From Ptiloglossa arizonensis (taxonomy: Eukaryota > Arthropoda > Insecta > Hymenoptera > Colletidae), in assembly GCF_051014685.1 (NCBI RefSeq), contig NC_135059.1:2666001-2730000 (forward strand): a stretch of DNA of 64,000 nt. The letters run 5' to 3'. The notes under the pieces were generated by a model. The model did not search any database, was not told the DNA's origin, and saw only the letters and a program-made list of their open reading frames with translations. The translations under genes were made by a program, and so were the position numbers. Each line of letters begins with the position of its first letter. Within the stretch, counting starts at the first letter, position 1. Shown one piece after another: positions 45,935 through 58,780 of the stretch.

Positions 45935-46583
45935 GATATCCGCGGCCGTCTATTGACTTCCTCGTTCGGGGGATGGATGGAGGGGACGTGTGTGGGGTAA
46001 AAAGAACGACTATCCTTCGGCTACGTACACACGCGTTTGCATAGCCGTGCGTGAAACGAATGCACGCAGTCTGCCAAGATCTGGCTTCACGCACGGTAAC
46101 TTCGCGAGGTGATTACAAGCCCGTGCCAACTGGATACCGTGCCAGGATCAGAAATGTCCCGAGAAGACCGCGGTGGTGGGAGTTACAGAGGAAGTGGCGG
46201 AGCTGGACGAGAGAATGGGACGGGGCCCACCGTGGAGAATCGAAGGAACGAGCGAAGGAATTGTCAAGACATAAGTAGGGAATTACGCGTGCCTGGTGAA
46301 TTACGGTCGACGATCGATCCTAGAAATATATATATACGTCTGTATAAAAGCCACGATTTCCGAAAGCGCGGGCGGGAAAGTCGTCGGGGCGAATTTATTG
46401 GCCATCCTCGAGCGTCCTTCGACGATAAAGATTGAACCGGTTTTTGCGTTCTTTCAGGTATTCTTAGCGCGGAGAAGGTTTTATCAGGCACATGGAGAGA
46501 GAAAGAGAAAGGGGCAAGAGTTTGCTACGCTCTTCGTACGATTGAAACGAGGAAAGCAGATATGTGCGATGGTACATCGAATC
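45935..46583. other. Non-coding stretch
   Basis: tatataatac-like and gtataaaagcc TATA-like boxes near 46328-46350. A gttctttcag site at 46457 precedes an open frame to 46610 that continues into the LTR; not recognised. Confidence 0.4.
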
Positions 46584-46588
46584 GAAGG

Positions 46589-47497
46589 TGTTGTAAAGTT
46601 CAGATTATAATATCTAGTTTATTATAATATGCAGGGATCTCGCGTATCTAGCAGTATAGTAATTGTATATATAAGAATATAAAGTTCTGTTGCGCTTTGG
46701 ACGACGGGAGGTGTTGATGTTGGAGCTTCTCGTCGTCCGCACTTCTCGACAGCTCGTTAGAGGTATCGAGATGGTTGGTGATCTATAAATGCACTATTGT
46801 CGATGTGGTTCAACAATAATATATTTAGTACAGTGTCGGCAAAGATTGTTATTGTAACTTGCTGGCACAGTTGTAGTTCAAGTGTGATTTGTGGCAAAGT
46901 TGTAAGTGTTAAAGTCAAAAGGTCTAAGTGATTTTTCCGCGTCTCAACCCTCCGTTTTATACACTCGGCTCAGGATGTGATTGGTCGAGGAAATTTGGAG
47001 GTGGACAGCGGAGTTGCAGGAGAGGGATCCCAGGAGTGGGATTGTTAGTTTAAACCGTGGGTTCTCGGAAGTCAAAATTACTAAAAATCATAAAACGGCG
47101 AAAGTCGCCTTAATTACCTGCAGCTGCTTAGCAGCCTTCCAAGAACCCAGGGAGGGTAGTTAGTTGACGGTGGATAGCACGTGCGCCGATGACATGCTCG
47201 GCACCCGCACTAATCCTGCCATAAAACGGTAAAGCTCGACGGACTGCGCCGATTATGCGTGCCGCAACAAGTTCGAAGAAATGCGTATACAGTGATATGT
47301 CTCGATGTGAACGACGACAGTGTCGTGTGGTCTTTCTGACTCTCGACTTGGAACTCGACTAAAAAGAAAAGTCTAAAGGAAAAGTGGCCAAACCGTTGAC
47401 CGCGTCGGACGACTCTTCCAAGTCGATACGGAGACAGTTCTTAAAACTGACATCGACATCTGACACCCTTAAGATCGTTGTTGCATTCATTCCAACA
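46589..47497 (-). mobile_element. Solo LTR, family L3, carrying a nested solo LTR
   Basis: Plus strand begins tgttgtaaagttcag and ends ttgcattcattccaaca, flanked by gaagg at 46584-46588 and 47498-47502. Removing the nested element at 46688-47269 and its duplicated 5 bp leaves about 322 bp, matching the reverse strand of 37507-38038 without that copy's 210-bp insert. The aataaa near one end indicates minus orientation. Confidence 0.8.
46688..47269 (+). mobile_element. Nested solo LTR, family L1, 582 bp
   Basis: Begins tgttgcgctttgg and ends gcgtgccgcaaca (inverted tgttgcg/cgcaaca). It is flanked by perfect agttc duplications at 46683-46687 and 47270-47274. The related LTR at 37.5-38.0 kb reads straight through this point. 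A tctataaatgc TATA-like box lies near 46783. No second copy or internal gag/pol was found. Orientation is not certain. Confidence 0.85.
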
Positions 47498-47607
47498 GAA
47501 GGAAGTGCACCGTACGGAGAAACACACGATAGGATTCTATCGTACTTTGTAGCGAAAGGAATGACAGTGCGTATGAAGAAAAAGAAAAATATATTGATAA
47601 TTATCTC

Positions 47608-47811
47608 TGACGGATTATGGAATTGTTTAGTACAAGAGAAAATGTAAATAGGACGTTTATTTTTAGATAAATATAATACAGTCGTGTTGCGGAGTATGAG
47701 TAACGATTACGTTGGCACACCAATGGAAAAAATAGGAAGCTGGTATCGAGCTCATCCACCATTCCTTGACTTCTCAAGTACTGCATGGTTCAATGTCGTT
47801 GTATTCCAACA
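47608..47811 (-). mobile_element. L2-family LTR copy (fragment or solo)
   Basis: Reverse strand begins tgttggaatacaacgacatt and aligns with 25449-25674 through aataaacgtcctatttacat and attccataat, lacking about 20 bp. No clear target duplication. It lies about 100 bp right of the L3 LTR, forming a small LTR cluster. Confidence 0.75.
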
Positions 47812-50036
47812 ATTTTTATTAGTACTACTCGAAGAGGAAATTAACAAACGGTGTTGTTTCGGCATTTATCAAAAGTTGCGTCGTTATAAAATTTTTGAAG
47901 AGGCGAGCTAACAAGTGAAGTTCACGCAGCAGGAAATTTAAAAAATTTCGTAACAATTTGCGCAAGCGCAGTAGTTCATTCGTAACGAAAGAAATACTTT
48001 TCGTGGATACTTTAATGCGGCTTGAGGAGAATGAAATTACACTTTGAAAAAAATGCAGATTTTTGTTTTCTACGAAATAACTAGCTAGAAAACGGTGAAG
48101 GATATCGAGAACGAAATTTAAACAAACATTGCGTTCTTTTTTCACATCGACGAAACTGCATGGAGATAGTTGTCGAAAAATCCATGCTCGTCGAGTCACT
48201 ACTGTCAACCTTTGCGGTAAAGTTTCACGGAATTGTTAAAAATAAACGAATTATATACGCAACGAAGTAACCGATATTATTATATAGAAAAATTAATCAC
48301 TTTTCTTATAAGATACTGTGCAATGGCCAAACAATCCCTTACTTACATTTTCGTTCGTCTTATCGTTAAATTTGTTCTTTTTCCACGACGTCGTAGGGAT
48401 TCGTACACAATCCTTATTCGATAGGACAGTTACATTTTCAATTTATTCCCTCTGTGACTCGCGCTAATTAAGAAAATTATACGAATAAAAATTTCGTCCA
48501 TCATCAACCAGTTTTATAGTAAAACAAAAATGGACGACTTCACAAGAACGTCGTTCAGTCCTACAATAACGTATTTCACGGAATCGAATAATTAAGATCT
48601 TTTCGCGAGTCACGCGGCCTGTTCAGCGCTAATTTCGTCGAGAAAAAGGTCTCGAGTAAGTAAAGAAGTAAAGTAAAGAACTACTGTTACTGATTCAGTC
48701 GTCGATATCGCGGAATTGTTACAACTAATCGTCATATGTCACGTTGCTCTTGTGAGGACCACCTAGCACTCCGATAAGACCGCCACGAAGCTTAAACACC
48801 AGGATCATCGATAACCAAAAATCATGTATATATGCCGCCGCCCTCTGAATAAATTAGCATCGATTGTTCCACCTTAGTCAAGTGTGAATCTCTGTCCGTC
48901 ACTCGCCACACACCTTTTAATTATTACGCCGGTTGTCCGTTATACATTCTACGGAAGTATTTCGTTGAAACAGTCACTTTCGCTAGTCGTATATTCTCTA
49001 CGGGGGTATTCGCCCAAAGCAGTGAATTTCGGTATCTGTTCAATTATTCTACGGTGTAAAGAATTAGTTAAGCCGGTTTCATTTAAGTAGTTCTGTTGCG
49101 ATCCCGTGCATTTTAGTGCGCGAGCGAAAGAAACTCTATTGTTTATATTTTTGTTCGTCGCTCCGATACGGTCCGTGACACACTCGTTGTGTTCCATCGA
49201 GATGCGTCCGAGCGACGATACGGACGCGAATCATTCGCGTGGTTAGGCGACATGTGGCATCCTTTCGCGCAATAATTATTCCTCCGTCGATTAACGACGA
49301 TTTCCAATCGGTGAGCAGCTGTATCGCGTAACGGTCACGATCAAATCTTATGTTTTATTAAATTCGCTCGTGAATGAAATTCGAGCCGGGAACGTGATAG
49401 CCGAATTTTGTTAATCAGAATTGTGCGCAGCTTGAACGGACTTCCGGGTAAACGTTTAACCTTTCGATATTCGGGGTGCACCGAGCCGGACGATGGCCGC
49501 GAAAAAAGCATGACATCGAATCACACTCGACACGCTAATGGATGGAGTAACGGTGACACGTTAACGCCGGACCAGTACGGATGGAAATGTTTTTCGTCGT
49601 TGTCTTTTGTCACCGTGGAAACAAAAAGAAACAATTTCACCGGCGTATTCGAGCGCCGCGGTGGAATGTTCCTCGTTCTTCATCCGTGAAACACTTTTAA
49701 TATTTTTATTCCGAACATTATGAATTTTTTTCAAATCGTAATGTCCACGATATTCGATTCGGTTGTATCCACGCTCGGGCAAAATTTTCTTAATGAAACA
49801 TTTTCGTAGAATAAATTCCGAATTCGATGTATCGTGGAGGGACAAGATGGCGAAGAGAATACAAATTAGAGGAGAATATCTGGGTCCAACTGTGGTATTC
49901 TATATTCGTTTTGCTCTCGCGGAGGAATAATTAACGCGAGGGGAAACTGAATGCGCGTGACAAATTTGTTGTATTTCGTGGCACGTGGAATAATAAAAAT
50001 TTACCGGTGTGATAAATTCTTAGATGAGATTGCGCG
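47812..50036. other. Non-coding stretch
   Basis: Contains an LTR-like piece at 48718-48950, then three attctacgg-type short repeats (48949-49060). No supported gene. Confidence 0.45.
48718..48950 (+). mobile_element. LTR-like sequence (tentative)
   Basis: tgttacaactaatcg start, tatatatg box at 48827, aataaa at 48848 and a possible tataca end at about 48948. No target duplication found. Confidence 0.25.
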
Positions 50037-50237
50037 TTAACCCTTTGAACTCGAGAGGAGACCATCGATCGCCACTCGATTTAGCGTACTTCCTTCAATT
50101 CGGGAAAATTTTGTGACTTGAAATTCAAATTGGAAATTAAATAAAAATATTCCATTCCGTATTAATTTTGCGATTTCAAAGATTTCATCGAGACGCCAGT
50201 TTCAGGTAGCAAAAACGCTTCGAGTGCAAAGGGTTAA
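50037..50237. mobile_element. piggyBac-type MITE, copy 2 (opposite orientation)
   Basis: ttaa at both ends (50037-50040, 50234-50237). Left ccctttgaactcgagag, right cgcttcgagtgcaaaggg. Shares gtagcaaaaacgcttcgagt and ttcatcgagacgccagtttc, in reverse, with 12044-12296; 52 bp shorter. Confidence 0.8.
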
Positions 50238-51937
50238 TCTAGTAGCTAGACCAAGGGGGCGATATAAGGCAAAATATACCTGTATAATATATAATAATAG
50301 ATATAAAGTATTATTACGCATGCGGTGTTAAAAATTATACATTTTTTTGTTAGTTTGTCCCAATATGTTCTCCTCCATCGTCTACGGGATAATTTGCCAA
50401 CCAGTAGAACTCAACACTGTTCACATTTTATTTACACGTATTCGACACCATTTCGCTTAATTCGTGATCGTCCCTTCACGATTCTCTTAAAAATGAAAAA
50501 CGTAAAAAGTGTCTTTGACGCTTGATTTAAGCTTCTCAATTAAAATTTACAAAAGAAGGATAACTCTCGCATAAATATAACACATTCGGCAGATTAAATT
50601 GATTTTACTAATTTAAATTCGCGAAAGGTACCCTCGAATAGATGTAATATATTCGGGAGATTAAATTTAATTTACTAATTTAAATTCACAAATGGAACCG
50701 TCGAGTAAATACGAAGCACTCGAAAGAAAAACAATTCTTTCGGAATACGGTAAACAGTTGTATCGATACGTGGGTCGGTAATTGTCGCTCGAACAATTAT
50801 TATATGGGCGCACGGGAATAACGCAAACAAATTTGAATTTTATTTCGATTCACCGTGCAGACGTGTATTATTGTCAATTAACATCGATTCTCGTCAGTTA
50901 ATTTCACGGTTGCGCGTCACTAGCCCCGACTACCTGCTCTATTTATTTGTCAATTCCATTCAATTGCGAGCACACCGATCGTTCGATCGTTCGCGTTCGG
51001 TCCTGCGGCGGCTCATCGAAATTCAGTAGATACGTATCGCGGAAATTTTAACGACGATAACGACGAGCCGCCGTCTTACTTACGAATTCTGACGGTACAC
51101 TCGCGGCGAATACGTGGAATTGGAAATGCAGTCGCTGTTTCTGATTACGATCGCATTGAGAATGTAACCGTTCGCGTTGCGTACGAGTGCACGGTTTGAA
51201 GAAGCCGCGCATGCGCAGGCGTACACGCGCGGCGGTTCTTTTCAGATCCCGCTTCGAGGTTTTTACGTTCACTCTTTCTTGCCCCGTTTCCCCCCCCGTT
51301 TTTCCTTTTTCACCCCTTCCTTCGTTTCTTTTTGTCTGTTGTTTCGTTTTTTTCTTTTCTTTTTTTTTCTATTCGCTTTGTATGCCGTGCAACATGCTCG
51401 ATTTGTACACCCGGCGTCGCTCAGGTGTGTCGGCTACATGCAGCACAGGTTGTCACGCCAAACGCAGCGTGCACGCGAGGCGAAACAAGATTGTAACCCT
51501 GTTCGACGCAGACGCGTTACATCGTTCCACGAGTTCCCAGTTAGGTCTAATGTTCTCGACGAAACGATTAATTCACCGAGCGTGCTCGCATCACCTCGAC
51601 AGGGATCGAATATCGTCCACCGAGTTGAACGGGACACAGCTCGTGAATCTGTCCAAAAGTTATCACAGGTGGAAAGATGTCACGTTTGCGAGTTTACACG
51701 TGGATAGAAAAAACGAAATATTGCGCAATATCTCGTCGAAGGCACCAGTTCTGAATTTCAACGCAGGTCGTAACCGACACTTGCAGGTTTAGGATAAGGT
51801 TTGCGGAACATTCTCTAGGTACGTTCAGTTTTTTAAATTTTCTAATTTCGTGACCTCTCATATCAATGACTTTCCCTTATATAGTACACGAAAATGAAAA
51901 AAATTACCTTCCAGCTTTGGAATCGATGAAACTGTCC
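50238..51937. other. Non-coding stretch
   Basis: Two or three diverged copies of a roughly 75-bp sequence at about 50535-50720 (ctaatttaaattcgcgaaag / ctaatttaaattcacaaatg). A GC-richer patch at 51180-51560 has overlapping plus-strand ORFs and a T-rich tract at 51343-51370; no domain. Confidence 0.45.
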
Positions 51938-52308
51938 GATAGATACGAGCCAGCTTAGAAACAGACATCGTTAAATTCTTGTTCGCTACTCTTCCAATAA
52001 ACCAGTGTTTTCCAACTTTTTCGAATCAACCACACACTTTGAGTTTAATAAGATTAAACTCGCGATAGATAGGAGCTAGCTTAGAAATAGACATCGCCAA
52101 ATTCTTGTTCGCTACTATTCCAATAAACCAGTGTTTTCCAACTTGTTTGAATCAACCATACACTTTAAGTTTAATAAGATTAAACTCGCGATAGATAGGA
52201 GCCAGCTTAGAAATAGACATCGCTAAATTCTTGTTCGCTACTATTCCAATAAACCAGTGTTTTCCAACTTGTTTGAATCAACCACACACTTTGAGTTTAA
52301 TAAGATTT
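51938..52308. repeat. Tandem array, 126-bp unit x 3, with hAT-end-like sequence
   Basis: agcttagaaa recurs at 51952, 52078 and 52204. Each unit contains cagtgttttccaact (starts 52003, 52129, 52255) followed by tcaaccacacactttgag, which resembles a hAT terminus. Confidence 0.9.
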
Positions 52309-55300
52309 CTGCGACTAATTTTCAAGACAAAAACGTCTAAAATTAAAAATTGTCACCCTCGCAATAACGAGTATTTTTTAACGAGTGTACCTCGATCTCA
52401 ACGTAGCTCTATTATATTAATTTGTAGCAGAGATAGCATATTCGTGTCATCGTATCTCACACTACGAGAGTGTCGATCAGCCGTACAATCTATCGATCGA
52501 AACGACTCTCGGCAAAAGATCAATCCCAGATAGAGAAAAATTGATGTCACGTGTAAGTAGAACACGAATAGAGAGTAATTTTTGCTTTTCGTCGTGCGAT
52601 CGGTTCGCGATTCCGATCCAGGATTTTCTTCTTTCTTCCTCACCGAAATAGCTCTATTTGTTTCCTGTTTCTGAATCACCGTACGATTGGTCGAACAACC
52701 GACACGCTGGACCTGGAACGCGTCGAAGCGCGCCGCACGTTTCACTCGGTGCAATATTTAGAATGTGAAATTGAGCATGAAATTTGTATTTTAATTAATC
52801 GCCGGCCGATGTACCGGACGGATCCATACGTCCTATAACCCGCAGCCGGAGATACCTTGGAAATGCATGAGTTTTTTTAAATTTAATGAAAAATATAAAT
52901 TAAAAAGGAAAAAAAAACAGAACCGCCACCCTCGCTCGTAAATCCGAGTGTTCGGATTACAGCCGGGGAAAATAATTAAAAAATATCGAAGCAATTTCGT
53001 GCTGTTTTCGTGCGAGCGAATTTGATCGTCGGCGAAGTGCAACGCGACACCTACGAAATTATTGAAATTGTTTTCTTGACAATGTGGTATTTGGGAGTCT
53101 GACCGACGTTGGACTATTCCACTACCGCGAGACAATGTCTTATGGGGTGGAGAACAAAACAATCGCGGCTTAACACGTTCACCGCTTTGCGGATCTAATT
53201 GGATACGCGACCGTGTGGATTCGCAGAGTTGCGTGTAGGTATTCGAGTACACACTCCACGAATCGAACATACTGCGTCATTTGTACAATATAGTCGAAAG
53301 AAAAATTCGTTTGAAAATTCGTAAGAACATTTTACGAATTCGTTTATAATTCGTATTAAATAAATGATGTTAAATTGTACGTAGAAAATTAATTTGGATT
53401 GTATTCGTTCTGTCACAGGCAAATGATATTTTAAGAGTTCCAAACGATGAATGTATCTCTTGAAAAATGTTGTTTGTGTTAGCGAGGTCATTATGGGAAT
53501 CTAAAGAAGAACGTGGGATGATAGATGTAGCATTTTTTTTTTAAACACGGTCGAGAACTCATAAAGTTTTGCAAAATGCAAATTCCAGTATATCTAGAGA
53601 CAAATTGTAATTATATTAATATTGTAATTTACAGTAGAACTATTATAGTCGTGAAATAAATAAAATGAAAAAATACGAAAAACGATATGGTTTGTATTCA
53701 AAATTGTCTTCAATTTATTGAGAACTTTTTTCACTTTCTTCGATTTATCGCTCGAGATCCATGTGTCTGTTAAATTTGAAATTTGTACTCCGAATTTGGT
53801 ACTAAACAAAAAACGAAGTATTGAAAAGACTTCACTTTCGGATAGAATTAATAAAAGCGTAGCAGTTTGAGTCAGGAAAAATGATGGAATTCTTAAAATA
53901 AATGAATCGAAGAATGCAAAGTATAAAAACTACAAGATATTTTTCCCCGTTTCTGTTTTTTTTCTTACAATTTGACTTGAAATCGATAACGATTGAAGAT
54001 TCCATTAAAATGACTCGTGACTGTGAAACCTGAATCTGTTCGTAACATAAATATACGCGGTAATGAGTACGTGTACCTTCGCGAGTATTCTCCACGGTGA
54101 AATATTTTTACAAATGCAACCGAACATGAAAAGATAAACGTTCGAATCATTGGAGAACTGACACGAGAAAAGTGATAGGATCGATACGAACGATGTATAG
54201 ATACTTATTCGTTTCGTATCGTGGCTCATTTGAAACGATAAACACATCGTAAAAGAATCCATATTTTTCGAATTTACGTACCATTTTTCGTTCTTTTTTC
54301 TTCACTCCATTGTTTACCGCATGTACGCACCCCTGAGTGGTAATTTAATAACGATACTCCGTTCACACGTTATCGAAATCCCTCGAAGAAAGCTCTCACC
54401 GGGCACGCTTATTCCCTCGAAACGAACACCATCGACACGGATGTGTGCGGGTAGCCTATAAAAGATGAAGAAACTAAGCCGGTGGGTATGAGCTTGTCTC
54501 AAAGAGGGGCCGTTCTCGATGACACGTTTTCCGGGCGAGGGTGAAAGAGTCTCGAGTCTCTTCCGTTCGAGGCGGCACGCGGAAATGGATCCTGATCAAA
54601 ATGCATCAGTCTGCTTTTTCTGGTATCAGCACGATCGAAAGGACGAACGAGGGAAGGGTGAAAACTTGGAGAGAAAGAGAGGGAGAGAGTGGTGTTCGAT
54701 AGAGGGAAGAAGGATCGTGGTAGAATCGCCGTGGTACGAGTCTAGGATGAGGTGAGAGGACGGGGTTGGAAATCGGCGGGGGTGGAAAATGGGATGGCGG
54801 AGGAGATCGAGAGTTGCGGATCTCGGAGTGTACCGGGGGCGACAATGGGGTCCGAGGTTGAAAACTGGCAATTCCTCAGCTCGGCGAGCGGCCGAAGAAA
54901 ATGGAGAAACTATTTTCAGTGGTGGAACTTCCGCCATTGTTGCACGGTGGCTGCACAATGCGAGCGTGGTCGCTTCATCGTGAACACGGGGTTCGTACTG
55001 CCCCGAAATCGCTAGAATAATTCTATACGTTAACGTGGATTTTTTCGTCCTCTCTGTCTACCACCTCTCCATCGTCCACCGCCGTCCCCGCCCCCCGGTT
55101 CGGGGGCTGTTCCTTTTGTCGAGAATGAAATATGACGGTGTCTTAAAAAATTTCGGAAAATTGTTTCCCCATCCGAGCGATATATCTTCTCTGATTTATC
55201 TCTTTCGGACAGCTGAATCGAGGGCGGGTAATAAAATCATTGATCCCCGTTCGAGCCCGGTGAAAGAGCGTGTTTGCATATAAATAGTTTTGCACTCCTG

Positions 55301-56165
55301 TCTTCGGCGGTCGGTTTATAACTGTCCATTGTTCGAGCGGCGATCGTTCGCGCAGGAAAAGACTACGGTTTAGATTGTCCGTCGTTTCATGGTGACACCA
55401 CCGTTACTGGTAAATCTACCGCGAGCATAATGCTATCATTGAAAAATCGCGACGACGACGGGGAACCGTTCGATGTACATAAATCTCTCGTGACGGCGCG
55501 TAACGTCACTAGCCGGTACACGCGCCCGACTTGTCGCTATTTAATCGCATCGAGATCCCCGGTGAGCGAATCGGGGCCCCGAGAACAACGTCTGGGGAAT
55601 AATCATTTTCGAATAACACGTTGCTTCGTGATCTTTCGAGCGTGGTCTCGTTCATCGACGAAAAACGACGCAACGATGTTCGTTCGTTCGGTTCGTTATC
55701 GAAGAATTCATTTATTCAGATCGACTCGAAGATATGGATCGAAAACTTTCACCGTTTCGATACGGTTAAATGGAAGACGTTGAACGTCTATTTCAAAGTT
55801 GTTATTTTTGAGAAACTACAACGGGAAGTTTCGAACAATCTCGGAAACTTCGCAGGCCAGATTTGTTAATAATTGTGAATTCGTGGATAGTGTTTGTACG
55901 AAATAATTCACCGTTCGTATTTACAAACATTGAAAATTTATCCTCTTCCTGTCGGATGGACATTCATTTTTGTAAACTTTAATGTTTCGATTCATATACG
56001 GGACCAGCCCCTTGGAAGAATCTGCGATGCAGATTAGAAAACACGTGTTCGACCCAAATCAAAGGAATATTTTACTCACGGTATAGTTATTGCATGTAAA
56101 ATACTAAGGTAGAGGCTTGAAAAGGGGTTAATCGCGATCCGTGTCGCGCGCATAGGAACTCGGCC
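52309..56165. other. Non-coding stretch
   Basis: R2 copy 3 at 52386-52470. Purine-rich tract at 54630-54800. ORF clusters on both strands at 53832-55015 and 55430-55869 lack domains and exon structure. Confidence 0.45.
52386..52470 (-). repeat. Dispersed repeat R2, copy 3
   Basis: Reverse strand matches 32345-32415: gctatctctgctacaaatta, aatagagctacgtt, gaggtacactcg. Confidence 0.65.
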
Positions 56166-56168
56166 TAA

Positions 56169-56892
56169 AGCTGCATCTACACTGAGGCAACATCGAGGAA
56201 GGTTTTGTCGCCTCTTGTTGCGTGTTCCAAAACGTGTTCAACATTCGACAACGTGTACAAACATTCCGTCCACATCGAAGTAACATAATTCGAGGAACAT
56301 TTTGAGTTTCTCACTCCGCGTCACAATAATTTTTGCATACACATTAGTCGTTTCGATTACTCGATCTAATAAGAGTGAGAGGTTGGTTGAATAATCAAAG
56401 CAGTCGGAATATTGAGTGATTATATTTCTTAGAATAACTGATGAGAATAAATACATACATCGGCATAATACGTATCATTTCAACGTACATTTCAAGAACA
56501 AATCACGCGAATATTCACCGCATTGGTGACTCGGCTCAAAAAACTCCCGATTTACGATTATAAATCAAGCTGTTGAACGGTTCAAATATCAAGTAGAGTC
56601 GCTTTAAATTGCATCATTATCACGGTAAATTAATTCTTTGCATTACGATCAGTTGGTCGGATAATCGAGGGATTACTTGATTCTATCCGCGTTGACGATG
56701 ACAATGCGTTTCCAGACTGGATAACGAACAGTCCACACTGGAGGAGCATTTGTTTCCATTACGGCGCGTTTGCAATTTTTCCTCGATCCTTACCGAATGG
56801 AACGAAAACAGCCAACGAGCGACGACTCTTTCGAAAAACATGGTACATCGATGAAACGAATTCCTCGATGTTGCTTCGGTGTAGACGCAGCT
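56169..56892. mobile_element. PIF/Harbinger-like element, 724 bp
   Basis: 32-bp terminal inverted repeats, agctgcatctacactgaggc on the left and agctgcgtctacaccgaagc read from the right, both continuing aacatcgaggaa; 4 mismatches. Flanked by taa on each side (56166-56168, 56893-56895), the 3-bp TWA target typical of PIF/Harbinger. No transposase frame is visible inside, so it is non-autonomous. Confidence 0.75.
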
Positions 56893-58690
56893 TAAGGTTC
56901 GAGACGTCGGAGAACGCCGAAGAACGATGACGTCGATTATCCGAGATCTACATCGGTGTAACCTCTCTTTGTGTCTATTTCCTGTTTACCGTGATATCGA
57001 TCGGCCACGATTCTCACGATCGTGGTAAAAGTCGAATAAGGGACGCACACACACACACACATACGCTCACACTTGTACGCTCACACAGTCTGTTTGATGT
57101 CGCGTTGCGCGCCTCCCTCGGCAAGATAGATTCATTTTCAACGTGCACCGTGCCGAACTATAGGCAAACGTGTACACGCGTCACGGCATTTGGCAATTAT
57201 CTTGCACCGTACGTATATACACCGTACGTGCATTACGTCCCGAGGTTCCACGCGCGAAAACTCTCGTGCGAGCGATAATCTAGGAACGGTATAAGCGACA
57301 AACAGGGACGCAGATGTACTTCCAACGAAGGTCCGAGATAATCGCCACGCGAGCGGCTCCGCGCGTGTTCTTTTCCAGTTTCTTGCGGAATTTCCTCTTT
57401 GGCTGCATTAACAGCTGATAAATCCCTACGGATAAAACGGAACGGGAATGCTAATCTGCGCGTTTGATTTACAACTGTCCCCCGATCTCGTTAATCAATT
57501 TCTTGCGTGGAGAAAGATTGATTCGTCGGAGACGTGATAATGGACACGGTGAATTAATATTTGATTAATCCTGACGGTTCTTAAACGAAAACACGAGGTC
57601 CTCGAATCGAGAAACGATGGAATTTCGACTACGGATGGAAAGTTCGTGGCAGATGGAAAGTTTTGCGTGGATACTCTAGACGCGAAAATAAGAAAGAAAG
57701 TTCGAACGAATACTCGATACGAATTTCTTCTCAAGTTACAGCTTGTTTGTTACGAGCAACAGCTTCTACACAGACACGTGTACGTTGTATTTCGAATGTG
57801 TACGAATAAGTCGAGTGTTGTACGGATTTGACAGTACTATTCATAGACTCTGTGTATGCTACACTAAAGTCACTTGGAAATTGTTACTCTTTATCTCTAT
57901 AACGAACGATAACGTACACTGTGCGTACGTTAGTCACAGAATCATCGAATAGCGATCTAATTTTTAGCCAATATTTAAGTCTCTTGTATTGAACCACCGA
58001 TATCTATTTATTTCCCGGAAATTGGCTCAATTCGTGACGAACATTGAATCGATATTTACGTCGTATGTATCTCATAAATAAAACGGATTATTGCAACATA
58101 GAATAAACTTGATCGTCTATTCAAGTGTCCTATCGGGCATATGTTTGTAGGAATTGTTTTTCTTATTTTTATACCTGGAATCCATAGCTATACTTTTCAT
58201 GTGTCAACAGACATCCTGTATATCGATCAAGAGCGAGGTCTGTCACGTTTGCGTGCGAAAACAAGATCAGAATCGAAAATTTCAATTTAGCGTCATTTAG
58301 GTCATAGCTCGTTCGATATCGTGTACGAGCCACGCAAGACTCGTTTCCTCGTCAAAGGAGACGCAACATCAAGCAACGGATGGATACTTAAATGCGCGGT
58401 TCCCGCAGAATTCTGAAAATCTCCCTAATTAGCACCTCGCTTCGAGCACGCGCCGCGAAGGATATATTTCTTCCGCGGAGAACGATGAGAAAGAACGGAC
58501 TGAGAAAAGAGCAAATTAGTACTTAAAGAGCAAATTAGACGTGCGCGAAAAATCGCGAGCAGATTTTCGCGCGTAATCGGGATCTGTCGCGAATTTCTTC
58601 CAGAAATCGACGTTTTCGATTTCTAAGACACAGTGTGATATTTCAGCCATCCAGCGGGACAAAATTGTTACACCAAAGAAATATTTAACG
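56893..58690. other. Non-coding stretch
   Basis: (ca)n at 57044-57063. ORFs at 57495-57952 on both strands without domains. No supported gene. Confidence 0.5.
57044..57063. repeat. (CA)n microsatellite
   Basis: About nine ca dinucleotides. Confidence 0.85.
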
Positions 58691-58780
58691 TTAACGTTAG
58701 CTTTCAGTTTAACATTAGCTTTCAGTTTAACGTTAGCTTTCAGTTTAACGTTAGCTTTCAGTTTAACGTTAGCTTTCAGT
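58691..58780. repeat. 18-bp tandem repeat x 5
   Basis: Unit ttaacgttagctttcagt; the second copy has acatta. It is preceded by another ttaacg, so aacgttaacgtt forms a palindrome at the left edge. Confidence 0.95.

Noticed and set aside
54919..55014. gtggtggaacttccgcc after ttttcag, recalling the DWWN motif
   Set aside because: The WWN frame continues as FRHCCTV and the other frame as VELPPLLH; neither matches DGAT1 around that motif.
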